Assembly (NCBI GenBank): GCA_910575055.1
Contig: CAJTDC010000001.1
Location: forward strand, 186,001 to 250,000
DNA: 64,000 bases
Direction of reading: 5' to 3'
Origin: Clostridia bacterium
GTDB lineage: Bacteria > Bacillota > Clostridia > Lachnospirales > Anaerotignaceae
This document shows, piece by piece, positions 26,936 to 35,873 of the stretch. Position numbers and translations under genes: made by a program. Each line of letters begins with the position of its first letter. Position 1 is the stretch's first letter. A model generated the notes under the pieces. That model searched no databases and had not been told where the DNA came from. It saw nothing but the letters and a program-made list of their open reading frames with translations.

Positions 26936-28939
26936 TTAGTCTTCAAAATCTGCTAATTTTTCCAAAAGCAAATTACTTCTATCAATAAATGCTGTCATTT
27001 CCTCTGAAGAAAGTGCTTTATGGCTCATTAATGCCAAATCATATACTTGTCTACAAATCAAATCTAAATCCTCTTTTTTGTCTACATTGCCTTTCCATTT
27101 GCATATTAATTGTACTAAATGATTGTTGCTGTTTAATACTAATGTTTCATCTGGCTGTGCTGTAGCAAAAAGCATTTTCATTTGTTCATTTTCTCCATAT
27201 GCTTCTTTCATTTCAAGCATTCTACGTGACTCTTCTGTCAACACTATCATACCAGAAACTTTTTCTGCTTTTAATGGTTCTGCTTTTACTTTAAGCGTTT
27301 CATTATTTAATATGCCTCTAAACAGATTTTGTAATTCTTCATTTTGTGTTTGTTCTGCTTTTTTTGCTTCTTCGTCTTTTTGTTCCTCTTTTTGCTGCAA
27401 TGTATCACTAATGTCTGCATCAATTCTCTGTACTTTTACACCAGTATTTTTATATTCCAAAAATGATACAAAAGGTTTATCAATAGGAGTAGAAAGTATT
27501 GCCGCCTCTAAACCTTGCTCTTTAAACAAACGAATATATTGTGCTTGCTGATTTTCATCAGAAACAAAGAATATTTTATTTTCGTGTTTTTGTTTATTTT
27601 TTTCTAAGTATTCACTTACTGTTTCATAAACACCATCTGTTGTTTTTAACAATATGCTATCTTTGATTTTATCATATAACTTTTCTTCTCTCATACAGCC
27701 AAATTTAATAAATATACTTATATTGTCCCAGAAACCTTCATATTGTTCTCTTTCATTTTTAAAAAGATGGTTTAATTTATCTGCTACTTTTTTTGTAATA
27801 TAATTTGACATTTTTTGTGCATAACCATCATTTTGTAATGCACTTCTGGAAACATTCAAAGGCAAATCTGGACAATCCATAATTCCCTTTAACAATAAAA
27901 GAAATTCAGGTACAACTTCTTTAATATTATCTGCAATGTACACTTGATTAGAATATAATTTAATTTCGCCATCTGTAATATCCATCTGCTGCACCAATTT
28001 AGGGAAATACAATATTCCTTTCAATCTAAAAGGATAATCCATATTCAAATGTATCCAGAAAAGAGGGTCATTCATATCCATAAATACCTGATGATAAAAT
28101 GCTTTATATTCTTCTTCTGTACAGTCTTTAGGCTGTCTTTGCCATAGAGGATTTGTTTCATTTAATGGTTTGGGGTCTTCTTCCTTTTTTTCCTCTTGTA
28201 ATTTTTTAGCATCTTCCGCAGAAGTAATATTTTCTGCCTCCTCTGGAGAAACGTGTATTACATTGCTATTTTCTTCTGTTTTTTGTTCCTCTTTTTGTTC
28301 TTCTTCCTCTTTTGTAATGTGTATAAATATTGGTACAGGCATAAAAGAACAATATTTTCTTAATGCACTATATACTGTACTTTCTTCCAAAAATTCCTTA
28401 CCATCTTCTCCTATATACAATGTAATTGTAGTACCTCTTTGTGTTTTTGTACCTTTTTCCATTTCATAATCAATACCACCTGTACAAATCCACTTTGCAG
28501 CTTCTGCCCCATTTTGATAGGACAATGTATCAATTTCTACTTTATCTGCTACCATAAATGCAGAATAAAATCCTAAGCCAAAATGACCAATAATTTCGTT
28601 ATCTTCTCCAGTTTTTTCTTCAAACTGTTTTAAAAAGTCTGTTGCTCCAGAAAATGCAATTTGATTGATATATTTTTTAATTTCCTCTGCTGTCATACCT
28701 ATACCATTGTCTGTAATAGAAAGTGTTTTTGCTTTTTCATCTAATGTCACATTAATTTCAAATTTTTCATTTTCTGCAATATCTGCTTCTCCCATAGAAC
28801 ATAATTTTTTCAGTTTTGTAACAGCATCACAGCCATTTGAAACTAATTCTCTTATAAAAATGTCTTTATCTGTATAAAGCCATTTTTTAATAATGGGTAA
28901 AAAATTCTCACTGTTAATAGAAAGATTGCCTTTTTCCAT
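26936..28939 (-). CDS. htpG: chaperone HtpG (Hsp90)
   Basis: Bacterial Hsp90, an ATP-driven dimeric chaperone, 667 residues. The N-terminal ATPase has LVSNGCDAV, DNGIGM (residue 77), and HFGLGFYSAFMV (119-130). The middle domain has LPLNVSRSALQ; the C-terminal dimerisation part runs to the end. An acidic, Glu/Lys-rich linker of about 50 residues (210-262) separates the N and middle domains and makes the protein longer than E. coli HtpG (624). A strong promoter and a CIRCE-like operator lie upstream, suggesting HrcA control. Confidence 0.96.
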   Translation of the reverse strand: MEKGNLSINSENFLPIIKKWLYTDKDIFIRELVSNGCDAVTKLKKLCSMGEADIAENEKFEINVTLDEKAKTLSITDNGIGMTAEEIKKYINQIAFSGATDFLKQFEEKTGEDNEIIGHFGLGFYSAFMVADKVEIDTLSYQNGAEAAKWICTGGIDYEMEKGTKTQRGTTITLYIGEDGKEFLEESTVYSALRKYCSFMPVPIFIHITKEEEEQKEEQKTEENSNVIHVSPEEAENITSAEDAKKLQEEKKEEDPKPLNETNPLWQRQPKDCTEEEYKAFYHQVFMDMNDPLFWIHLNMDYPFRLKGILYFPKLVQQMDITDGEIKLYSNQVYIADNIKEVVPEFLLLLKGIMDCPDLPLNVSRSALQNDGYAQKMSNYITKKVADKLNHLFKNEREQYEGFWDNISIFIKFGCMREEKLYDKIKDSILLKTTDGVYETVSEYLEKNKQKHENKIFFVSDENQQAQYIRLFKEQGLEAAILSTPIDKPFVSFLEYKNTGVKVQRIDADISDTLQQKEEQKDEEAKKAEQTQNEELQNLFRGILNNETLKVKAEPLKAEKVSGMIVLTEESRRMLEMKEAYGENEQMKMLFATAQPDETLVLNSNNHLVQLICKWKGNVDKKEDLDLICRQVYDLALMSHKALSSEEMTAFIDRSNLLLEKLADFED

Positions 28940-28999
28940 ATGATATTTCCTCCTTGTATTTTCAAAAAAATTGCTTTTTGTATTTTCTCTTTCAAAAAT

Positions 29000-29027
29000 A
29001 TTTTAACACTGAAAATAAAAATGTCAA
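29000..29027 (-). promoter_or_regulatory. htpG promoter
   Basis: On the minus strand TTGACA (29027-29022), a 16-base spacer and TAAAAT (29005-29000), about 60 bases before the htpG start codon. Confidence 0.7.
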
Positions 29028-29034
29028 TAAAAAA

Positions 29035-29061
29035 TTAGCACTCACTTCATATGAGTGCTGA
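29035..29061 (-). promoter_or_regulatory. CIRCE-like operator (HrcA binding site) upstream of htpG
   Basis: TTAGCACTC, nine bases, GAGTGCTGA on the plus strand. The CIRCE consensus is TTAGCACTC-N9-GAGTGCTAA, so 17 of 18 arm positions match and the spacer is exact. It lies 7 bases upstream of the htpG -35 box. The same hairpin has T-rich flanks and could also end transcription of the DUF5721-like gene, so a dual role or a pure terminator cannot be excluded. Confidence 0.72.
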
Positions 29062-29086
29062 TATTTTTTTATTATTTCTCATATAA

Positions 29087-29554
29087 TTACTGTTTTGTGA
29101 CTGCTATTTTTAACTCGTGAAAAAATGCTATCACCCAATTATCCCAATCAAATTCTGCTGTTTTATCCATAGAAAACGTTTCTAAAGCATATCCTGTAGT
29201 ACACATTAATGTATTTTGCTCAAAAATCACATTTAAAAAAAATGTTGCTGGTACATTACTTATAGCATCTGTTTTATTTTTAGGCAGTGAAAACACAATT
29301 TTAATACTTTTAGGAAGTTTTTGCCCTTTTATAATTTGAAAAGCATAAGGACGTATTTCTTTCCAAAAACAGTAATTATCTGTTATCAATTCTTGTTCCG
29401 CTAAAGAATAATATTGTTTATTTCTTTTACCATCAATTTGAAAAAGTGTAAATGTAGTAATGTCTATTTGTTTCATATAAAAATCATCAAAACGATTTTG
29501 TTTTAACAATAAATTCATAAACTCTTTTGTATCATGTACTAATAATGCTATCAT
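29087..29554 (-). CDS. DUF5721-like protein
   Basis: 155 residues, soluble, no signal peptide. The pattern MIALLVHDTKEFMNLLL, then DITTFTLFQIDGKRNKQYY and a terminal FDWDNWVIAFFHEL resembles DUF5721, a family found in Clostridia, often annotated next to housekeeping genes. Its function is unknown. It starts at the ATG at 29554 and is followed by the CIRCE-like hairpin, then htpG on the same strand. The family call is from memory of its pattern. Confidence 0.68.
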   Translation of the reverse strand: MIALLVHDTKEFMNLLLKQNRFDDFYMKQIDITTFTLFQIDGKRNKQYYSLAEQELITDNYCFWKEIRPYAFQIIKGQKLPKSIKIVFSLPKNKTDAISNVPATFFLNVIFEQNTLMCTTGYALETFSMDKTAEFDWDNWVIAFFHELKIAVTKQ

Positions 29555-29712
29555 ATTGTTTTATCCCTTCTAAGTTTTTTAATAACTTTTATTTTACAAT
29601 GAATTATAAAACATTACAATCAAAAACAAATATTATTATTTTCAGTTTGTATGAACAGTAGGTCTGTGGTAAAATAGTTTTTAAAACAGATGTCAAAATA
29701 TTGGAGGCATAT

Positions 29713-30501
29713 ATGAATTTAAAAAAGACAATCGTCAGAATATTCTTTTTCGGCATATTATTAGGCATACTAATGTTTATTATAGGGATATTATTTCATC
29801 TATCTAAAAGCACATTATTTATGACATTATTTATTTCTTATATTATATTTATTATAATAGTTATCCCTTATCAAATAAGAAAAAGAAATTTACTTAATCA
29901 TAAAATGGAACTATTATTACAGCAAATGTATACGGGTAATATACAAGAGTACATTACAGGTATGGAGCAATTTTTAGAAAATGCTGATAACAACTACTTA
30001 AAATCAATACTTACTATCAATATGTCTATAGGATATACTGTATTAGGAAAATTTAAAAAAGCAAATTATTATTTAGAACAAATTGATGTTAACACCATTG
30101 ACAAAATAGGTCAGATGGTACTTTATCATAATGTTGCTTTAAATTATTTTTGGTCTGGTGAAGTCAAAAAGGCTTGTGTCATTATGGAATTACATCAAAA
30201 TTTATTACAAAAAGGATTACAATATTCTTATTTAAAAAATAATTTTTCAGAAACATTTGCTTTATGGTATTTTGCACAGGGAAAAAGGCAACAAGCGTTT
30301 GCTTATTTAGAAAATGTTATAAATGACAAAACTGCTAAACCACTACAAAAGCAAGCTGCAGAAGTCATATGGGCAAGAGAAAAAATTGCAGATGGAGAAA
30401 TTGTTTCATCGCAACAAATACTTCAAACAGTACTTTCTGAAACAAATATGCCTTATTTAAAAAAAGAAGCACAAAATATACTCAATACATTGAAACAATA
30501 G
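29713..30501 (+). CDS. membrane-anchored TPR-like protein
   Basis: 262 residues. Two N-terminal membrane segments (about 6-28 and 32-52) are followed by a basic patch and a cytoplasmic helical-repeat region (about 70-255) of TPR style, e.g. GYTVLGKFKKANYYLEQI and FAQGKRQQAFAYLENV. I use the ATG at 29713 behind GGAGG. It ends nine bases before the MBOAT gene, so the two are probably cotranscribed. It might scaffold the acyltransferase; that is inference from position. Confidence 0.72.
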   Translation: MNLKKTIVRIFFFGILLGILMFIIGILFHLSKSTLFMTLFISYIIFIIIVIPYQIRKRNLLNHKMELLLQQMYTGNIQEYITGMEQFLENADNNYLKSILTINMSIGYTVLGKFKKANYYLEQIDVNTIDKIGQMVLYHNVALNYFWSGEVKKACVIMELHQNLLQKGLQYSYLKNNFSETFALWYFAQGKRQQAFAYLENVINDKTAKPLQKQAAEVIWAREKIADGEIVSSQQILQTVLSETNMPYLKKEAQNILNTLKQ

Positions 30502-30510
30502 AGGTGTCAT

Positions 30511-32046
30511 ATGTTATTCAATTCTTTCCATTTTATACTATTTTTTATTATTGTTGTGGTGATGTATTACCTATTACCTTACAGATTTCGCTGGATACTT
30601 CTTTTGATTGCAAGTTATTATTTTTATATTTGCTGGCGACCAAAAGAATTAATATTTATATTACTCATTATATTTTCTACATTTGTCAATTATATTTTTT
30701 CTATTGCTATGTACAGACAAAAAAATGCTGTCAAAAGAAAAAGATATTTATTTATAACACTTTTTATTAATTTTGGTTTACTATTTTTATTCAAATATGC
30801 TGTGTTTTTAAATGAAAGTTTTATGAATATTATTTCTAAAGCAATATTGTGGTATTATAGAAGTTTTGGTGCAGAACAAGCAATACTAAAATCGCAGTTT
30901 TTTTTAGAACACTACCCTGCTAGAGATTTTGACATTATACTACCTATGGGAATATCTTTTTACACTTTCCAAGCTACAGCATACAGCATAGACGTTTACA
31001 GAAGGCAAATAAAACCTATAAAACACTATGGTATATTTTCTCTTTTTATTACATTTTTTCCGCAGCTTGTGGCAGGACCTATTGAAAGAAGTCGTAATTT
31101 ATTGCCTCAATTTTACAAAAAACATACATTTCAAAAAGAAAATGTATTGTTAGGGTTAAAATGGATGTTATGGGGGTTTTTTAAAAAAATTGTCATTGCT
31201 GACAGAGTTTCTACTGCTGTAAATACAATATATAATGCAGCACAAAGCTACAGCGGTTTTTATTTTGTATTTGCTACAATATTATTTGCATTTCAAATTT
31301 ATTGTGATTTCAGCGGATATTCTGATATTGCTTTTGGCAGTGCCAAAGTACTAGGATTTGATTTAATGCACAATTTTGAAAAGCCTTATCTGTCTAAAAG
31401 TATCAAAGAACTTTGGAGAAGATGGCATATTTCATTATCTACTTGGTTTATGGACTATATTTATATTCCTTTAGGAGGAAACAAAAAAGGAAAATTACGA
31501 AAGTGTTTTAATTTATTTATTACATTTTTTGTAAGTGGCATATGGCACGGTGCAAACTGGACATTTGCATTATGGGGTGCTATGCACGGTATTTATTTAG
31601 TGATAGGCATACTAACAGAAAACATTAGAAAACATATCAAAAAATTACTACATTTAAACAACAATATTATTTGGAATTTTTGTAGTATTATTATTACATT
31701 TTTACTCTTTTGTGCCAGTTTAATTATATTCCGAGCAAATACCATTAGCGATGCAGTTTATATATTTCAACACATTTTTGACAATATACAGCAATGGACA
31801 AATGCACAATATATTTATGAAATCATTACAAGTATGGGCATCAATTTATTTGAACTAACTATTGTACTATTGTCTATATTAATTTTAATTTTATTAGAAA
31901 TCATAACAGCAAAAGATTTTGTAATTACAGGTGTTGAAAAAACAAATTGTGTTTTACGATTAACTTTTTATGTATTTTTGACTGTTTGGATACTATCCAC
32001 AGGTGTATTTTATAATTCGGGAGAATTTATTTATTTTCAATTTTAA
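30511..32046 (+). CDS. MBOAT-family O-acyltransferase (AlgI/DltB-like)
   Basis: Polytopic membrane acyltransferase, 511 residues, about 11 hydrophobic segments. Diagnostic blocks are FPQLVAGPIERSRNLLPQF near 188, IYCDFSGYSDIAFGSAKVLGFDL near 268, ELWRRWHISLSTWFMDYIYIPLGG near 305 and SGIWHGANWTF near 340 with the catalytic His. The family moves acyl groups across the membrane onto extracellular polymers or glycans (alginate, teichoic acid). The next gene is an exported SGNH protein, the usual partner that completes transfer. The acceptor polymer is unknown. Confidence 0.9.
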   Translation: MLFNSFHFILFFIIVVVMYYLLPYRFRWILLLIASYYFYICWRPKELIFILLIIFSTFVNYIFSIAMYRQKNAVKRKRYLFITLFINFGLLFLFKYAVFLNESFMNIISKAILWYYRSFGAEQAILKSQFFLEHYPARDFDIILPMGISFYTFQATAYSIDVYRRQIKPIKHYGIFSLFITFFPQLVAGPIERSRNLLPQFYKKHTFQKENVLLGLKWMLWGFFKKIVIADRVSTAVNTIYNAAQSYSGFYFVFATILFAFQIYCDFSGYSDIAFGSAKVLGFDLMHNFEKPYLSKSIKELWRRWHISLSTWFMDYIYIPLGGNKKGKLRKCFNLFITFFVSGIWHGANWTFALWGAMHGIYLVIGILTENIRKHIKKLLHLNNNIIWNFCSIIITFLLFCASLIIFRANTISDAVYIFQHIFDNIQQWTNAQYIYEIITSMGINLFELTIVLLSILILILLEIITAKDFVITGVEKTNCVLRLTFYVFLTVWILSTGVFYNSGEFIYFQF

Positions 32047-32067
32047 TGATATAAAAGGGGTTTCTTT

Positions 32068-33120
32068 ATGAAAAAAAGAGCAATTGACAATTTCAAATTT
32101 TTTACAGGCATATTTATTTATGCTATATGTGTCATTATACTATTTCAACAAATAGGCTTTCTTTATCAAAAAGCTGCAAGCCATAATATTATAAATGCTT
32201 TTACGCAAAAACGTTTTGAAGATTTTTACGCATTACCTCAAAATAGTTTAAATATGGTATTTATAGGTTCTTCTCACTCCTATTGTACATTTGACCCCGA
32301 AAATTTTGACAGCTATTTTAATATATCTAGCTATCAAATGGGTACACCTTTGCAGCATTTAGACACAAGCTATTACGAATTACAAGAAATTTACAACACT
32401 CAAACACCTGATGTTGTAGTATTAGAAATTTATTGGGACGTTTTAGATGACACTTTTGAAATGAAACAGGCAAACTCCTTTTTTGAAGTGCTTCAAAATG
32501 AAGCATTAAAAAAAGACTATATCAAAAATGTATTTCCCTTATCAGAAAAAATAAAATATTATTTACTGCCTATGAGATTTCAACAGGATTTTTTTGCCTA
32601 TGAAGCCAATGAAATGACTAAAAATATAGAACAAAAATATGGTTTGCAAAAGAAAAAAATAGAATATCAACAAGGAGAAGAATATTACCGCTCAAAAGGC
32701 TATGTATATTGTAATATGGGTATGCTTCCAGGAGAATATGACCAAACAAATCAATTTAAAGGTTTAGATGGCAAATATTGGCAAATAGACGAAACACAAT
32801 CCGCTTATGTTAAAAAAATTGCAGAGCTATGCAAACAAAAAGGAAGTGAATTGGTTTTAGTTACAGCACCTATTGCATTAGTTTCTATGGACTATATCAA
32901 AAATTATAATGATATTCATACTCAACTAGCCTCATTGGCAAAACAAGTTAGTGCAAATTATATTGACTACAACATTATTAATCAGCAAACTCCTATGCTT
33001 ACAAATGACAATTTTAGAGATGACGCTCACTTAAATGACAGTGGTGTACAAATTGTAGATGAACATTTTAGAAACTGGCTAATAGAAAATACACTATTTT
33101 TCAACAAATATAGACATTGA
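32068..33120 (+). CDS. membrane-anchored SGNH-type acyl-transfer partner (DltD/AlgX-like)
   Basis: 350 residues with one N-terminal membrane anchor (about 13-33) and an extracellular SGNH-like domain. FIGSSHSYCTFDP near residue 69 carries the candidate Ser, and DDAHLNDSG near 316 the Asp and His. Middle block: PDVVVLEIYWDVLDD. It follows the MBOAT gene by 21 bases with an AAAAGGGG site. By analogy with AlgI-AlgJ/X and DltB-DltD it should transfer acyl groups at the cell surface. The family is inferred from pattern and partner; the exact Pfam is not certain. Confidence 0.78.
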   Translation: MKKRAIDNFKFFTGIFIYAICVIILFQQIGFLYQKAASHNIINAFTQKRFEDFYALPQNSLNMVFIGSSHSYCTFDPENFDSYFNISSYQMGTPLQHLDTSYYELQEIYNTQTPDVVVLEIYWDVLDDTFEMKQANSFFEVLQNEALKKDYIKNVFPLSEKIKYYLLPMRFQQDFFAYEANEMTKNIEQKYGLQKKKIEYQQGEEYYRSKGYVYCNMGMLPGEYDQTNQFKGLDGKYWQIDETQSAYVKKIAELCKQKGSELVLVTAPIALVSMDYIKNYNDIHTQLASLAKQVSANYIDYNIINQQTPMLTNDNFRDDAHLNDSGVQIVDEHFRNWLIENTLFFNKYRH

Positions 33121-33241
33121 GTATTGTTTTATACAAAATGCTATATTATAATAAAATATAAAATTTGTGTTTAAAATGGAAATAAATGGGTATGATAATC
33201 ATAACACATTGAATTGATAAAAACACGGGAGGTAATTTTTT

Positions 33242-34912
33242 ATGGAAGAAAAAAAAGAAAATGGTTTGAGTAGCACAGGAAATTTTATACATAATTATAT
33301 TCAAGAAGATTTAGAAGGAAAATTAAATAAAATACACACACGTTTCCCACCAGAACCGAATGGTTATCTTCATATTGGCCACGCAAAATCTATTTGTTTA
33401 AATTTTGGTTTAGCACAACTTTATGGTGGAAAGTGCAATTTACGTTTTGATGATACAAATCCTACCAAAGAAGATACAGAATACATTGACTCTATTAAAC
33501 AAGATGTAAAATGGCTAGGATTTGACTGGGAAGACAGATTATATTTTGCTTCTAGTTATTTTGAGAAATATTATGAAGTTGCCTTAAAACTCATTAAAGA
33601 AGGCAAAGCCTTTGTATGTGATTTGAGTGCAGAAGAAATTAGGCAATATAGGGGAACATTAAACTCACCAGGAAAAGAAAGTCCTTACCGCAACAGAAGT
33701 GTAGAGGAAAATTTAGATTTATTTCAAAGAATGAGAGAAGGAGAATTTCCAGATGGTGCCAAGACATTGAGAGCAAAAATTGATATGTCTTCTCCTAATA
33801 TCAATATGAGAGACCCTGTATTATATAGAATTGCTCACGCAACACATCATACTACAGGAAATGAATGGTGTATTTATCCTATGTATGATTTTGCTCACCC
33901 CTTAGAAGACGCTATTGAAGGCATTACACATTCTATCTGTACTATGGAATTTGAAGACCATAGACCTCTTTATGATTGGGTAGTAAAAGAAGCAGGATAT
34001 ACTACAAATCCTCCTAGACAAATTGAATTTGCTAGACTAGGATTAACAAACACTGTTATGAGCAAAAGAAAATTAAGAGCATTAGTAGAAGAAGGGCTTG
34101 TTGACGGTTGGGACGACCCTCGTATGCCAACTATATCAGGATTACGACGCAGAGGATTTACTCCAGAAGCTATAAGAGATTTTTGCGAAAGAATAGGCGT
34201 TTCAAAAGCAAATAGCGTTGTAGACAGTGGTTTATTGGAATATTGTATTAGAGATGATTTAAAAGCAAAAGCAAAGGTTGTTATGGCAATACTCCACCCA
34301 TTAAAATTAGTTATTACAAATTATCCAGAAGGACAAATTGAATTAATGGATATAGAAAATAATCCAGAAAATGAAACTCTTGGTACAAGACAAGTTCCTT
34401 TTACTAAAACACTTTATATTGAACAAGAGGACTTTATGGAAGAACCTGTTAAAAAGTTTTTCAGATTAGCACCAGGAAAAGAAGTACGTCTAAAAGGTGC
34501 TTATTTTGTAACTTGTACTGATGTAATAAAAGATGAAAACGGCAACATTATAGAAGTACATTGTACTTATGACCCTGAAACAAAAAGTGGAAGTGGTTTT
34601 ACAGGCAGAAAAGTAAAAGGTACATTACATTGGGTAAGTGCTGACCACTGCATTCAAACGACAGCAAGATTATATGATTATATGATGTTAGACAATCCAG
34701 ACAGTGAATATGGCGAAATGATTATGAACCCTAATTCACTAGAAGTCATAGAAAATTGCTATGTAGAACATTCCATTGCAGAGGCAAAACCAGGAGATAA
34801 ATATCAATTTATGAGAAATGGTTATTTCTGTGTAGATACTAAAGATACTACAAAAGACCATATTGTATTTAATCGTATTGTATCATTGAAAAGCTCTTTT
34901 AAATTAAAATAA
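33242..34912 (+). CDS. glnS: glutaminyl-tRNA synthetase
   Basis: Class I synthetase charging tRNA-Gln directly, 556 residues, full length. [15 protein letters not shown] near residues 37-51 contains HIGH, followed by [20 protein letters not shown] near 275 is the KMSKS loop. The C-terminal anticodon-binding beta-barrels run to KSSFKLK. A GGGAGG site precedes the ATG. Many Firmicutes lack GlnRS and use GatCAB; clostridial GlnRS is thought to descend from horizontal transfer. No T-box is seen in the 120-base leader. Confidence 0.96.
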   Translation: MEEKKENGLSSTGNFIHNYIQEDLEGKLNKIHTRFPPEPNGYLHIGHAKSICLNFGLAQLYGGKCNLRFDDTNPTKEDTEYIDSIKQDVKWLGFDWEDRLYFASSYFEKYYEVALKLIKEGKAFVCDLSAEEIRQYRGTLNSPGKESPYRNRSVEENLDLFQRMREGEFPDGAKTLRAKIDMSSPNINMRDPVLYRIAHATHHTTGNEWCIYPMYDFAHPLEDAIEGITHSICTMEFEDHRPLYDWVVKEAGYTTNPPRQIEFARLGLTNTVMSKRKLRALVEEGLVDGWDDPRMPTISGLRRRGFTPEAIRDFCERIGVSKANSVVDSGLLEYCIRDDLKAKAKVVMAILHPLKLVITNYPEGQIELMDIENNPENETLGTRQVPFTKTLYIEQEDFMEEPVKKFFRLAPGKEVRLKGAYFVTCTDVIKDENGNIIEVHCTYDPETKSGSGFTGRKVKGTLHWVSADHCIQTTARLYDYMMLDNPDSEYGEMIMNPNSLEVIENCYVEHSIAEAKPGDKYQFMRNGYFCVDTKDTTKDHIVFNRIVSLKSSFKLK

Positions 34913-34921
34913 TGTAATATA

Positions 34922-34961
34922 AACAAAACACTTTCAAAAATGTAAGTGTTTTGTTTTTTTG
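34922..34961 (+). terminator. intrinsic terminator of glnS
   Basis: Stem AACAAAACACTT / AAGTGTTTTGTT with a 10-base loop and a T run. Confidence 0.88.
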
Positions 34962-35032
34962 GAAAAAGCTGTTGTTTTCTGTGGGGACATATGGTATGAT
35001 ATAGTCATCTATTTTGAAAGAGAGGTGATGAT

Positions 35033-35254
35033 GTGGCTAAAATGGGTAGACCAACAACAAACCCTAAAGACCAAGCCATAAAAATACGTGCTACAAAAGA
35101 TGATAGAGAAAAACTATTATATTGTTGCGAAAAGTTAAACAAAACACAGTACGAAGTTATTATGGAAGGCGTTAATTGGGTCTATGAAAAAATAAATAAA
35201 GGAGTTTGTTTTCGGCCTGACAACCAAGCAAACAAACTCCTAGCACCAAAATGA
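35033..35254 (+). CDS. ribbon-helix-helix-like DNA-binding protein, cassette copy 1
   Basis: 73 residues. MAKMGRPTTNPKDQAIKIRATKDDREKL looks like a CopG/Arc-type N-terminus: a GRP motif, a short beta strand, then two helices (EKLLYCCEKLNKTQYEVIMEGV). The start is the GTG at 35033 behind AGAGAGGTG. A candidate promoter (TTGTTT 34972, TATGAT 34995, 17-base spacer) lies upstream. It resembles the protein at 35635, and both precede a DUF6809-like gene. It probably controls its own cassette; inferred. The last codons hold a perfect 11-bp inverted repeat. Confidence 0.68.
   Translation: MAKMGRPTTNPKDQAIKIRATKDDREKLLYCCEKLNKTQYEVIMEGVNWVYEKINKGVCFRPDNQANKLLAPK
35201..35240 (+). repeat. perfect 11-bp inverted repeat at the 3' end of RHH gene 1
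   Basis: GGAGTTTGTTT and AAACAAACTCC with an 18-base loop, inside the last codons of the RHH gene. There is no U tail. It may be an RNA structure that stops or slows translation, or a protein-binding site. Confidence 0.6.
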
Positions 35255-35279
35255 ATTGGTACGAATATTATAACATAGT

Positions 35280-35327
35280 ACCTCTATTTTGGCAAACCCA
35301 ATTTTCGCTAATATAGAGGTTTTTTTT
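35280..35327 (+). promoter_or_regulatory. terminator-like hairpin that hides the ribosome site of the next gene
   Basis: ACCTCTAT / ATAGAGGT stem followed by eight T residues and then, immediately, the ATG at 35328. The AGAGG ribosome site of that small gene is the 3' arm of the stem, so the hairpin would either end transcription before the gene or sequester its ribosome site. Confidence 0.6.
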
Positions 35328-35498
35328 ATGATATTACAACAGTTATGTGATATTTTTTCAAAAGATACAAAAGGATTTTCAAATTGTAATGAAGTACAAA
35401 AGCCAATGGAAAAAATCAATGTTATATTATATCAAAAATCTTCATTAGACGAAACGGATATTATGATTTTATTAGATAATATCATACTAATTGCTTAA
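35328..35498 (+). CDS. short DUF6809-like protein, cassette copy 1 (truncated)
   Basis: 56 residues from the ATG at 35328. It aligns with the protein at 35874: MILQQLCDIFSKD versus MILEHIYDNLSDE, and the shared core SLDET. The copy stops about 23 residues early and lacks the C-terminal part (IMQKQSFIKGFRYAVQML in the longer copy). It is therefore either a decayed gene or a shortened regulator. Its ribosome site is buried in a hairpin. The DUF6809 link is from pattern memory. Confidence 0.5.
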   Translation: MILQQLCDIFSKDTKGFSNCNEVQKPMEKINVILYQKSSLDETDIMILLDNIILIA

Positions 35499-35506
35499 AT
35501 CATATG

Positions 35507-35556
35507 CCTCTATTTCACAATTCGATATATTGTGATAAAATAGAGGTATATTTTTT
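35507..35556 (+). terminator. terminator hairpin after cassette copy 1
   Basis: CCTCTATTT-CACAAT / ATTGTG-AAATAGAGG stem (40 bases) followed by TATATTTTTT. Its outer arm CCTCTATTT repeats the arm of the hairpin at 35280. Confidence 0.7.
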
Positions 35557-35576
35557 ATAAAATGTGAAAAAATCAA

Positions 35577-35605
35577 TTGACTTTTTCACAAAAATATATT
35601 ATAAT
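35577..35605 (+). promoter_or_regulatory. promoter of cassette copy 2
   Basis: TTGACT (35577) and TATAAT (35600) with a 17-base spacer, 30 bases before the second ribbon-helix-helix start. Confidence 0.72.
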
Positions 35606-35634
35606 TTTGCCATCGCAAAAGAGAGGTGATAATT

Positions 35635-35835
35635 GTGCCTAAAATAGGCAGACCACTAAAAGGACAAACACCTAAAAATATTAGTCTACAATTAAGAATT
35701 AACGAAAAAACGGCATATCAATTAAAACAATGTGCCAATTCTCTTCACATTTCCAGAACAGAAGTCATAGAAAAAGGTGTTGAAATCGTTTACAATGAAG
35801 TGGTGAAAAAAGAACAAAAATATGACATTTTGTAA
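35635..35835 (+). CDS. ribbon-helix-helix-like DNA-binding protein, cassette copy 2
   Basis: 66 residues from the GTG at 35635 (GAGGTG upstream). MPKIGRPLKGQTPKNISLQLRINEKTAYQL matches copy 1 at the GRP motif and strand, followed by CANSLHISRTEVIEKGVEIVY, the two-helix part. An earlier GTG at 35626 falls within the ribosome site. It is followed after 38 bases by an intact DUF6809-like gene. A small autoregulator of the pair is likely; no toxin or antitoxin function is shown. Confidence 0.7.
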   Translation: MPKIGRPLKGQTPKNISLQLRINEKTAYQLKQCANSLHISRTEVIEKGVEIVYNEVVKKEQKYDIL

Positions 35836-35873
35836 TTTTTAAAATATAACATTTATAATATGGGGGTGTTTTT

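Noticed and set aside
27123..27551. 142-codon Ser/Phe-rich frame opposite htpG
   Set aside because: Typical antisense shadow of a Glu/Lys-rich gene; no ribosome site.
33121..33241. T-box before glnS
   Set aside because: The leader is too short and has no GGTGG core or terminator.
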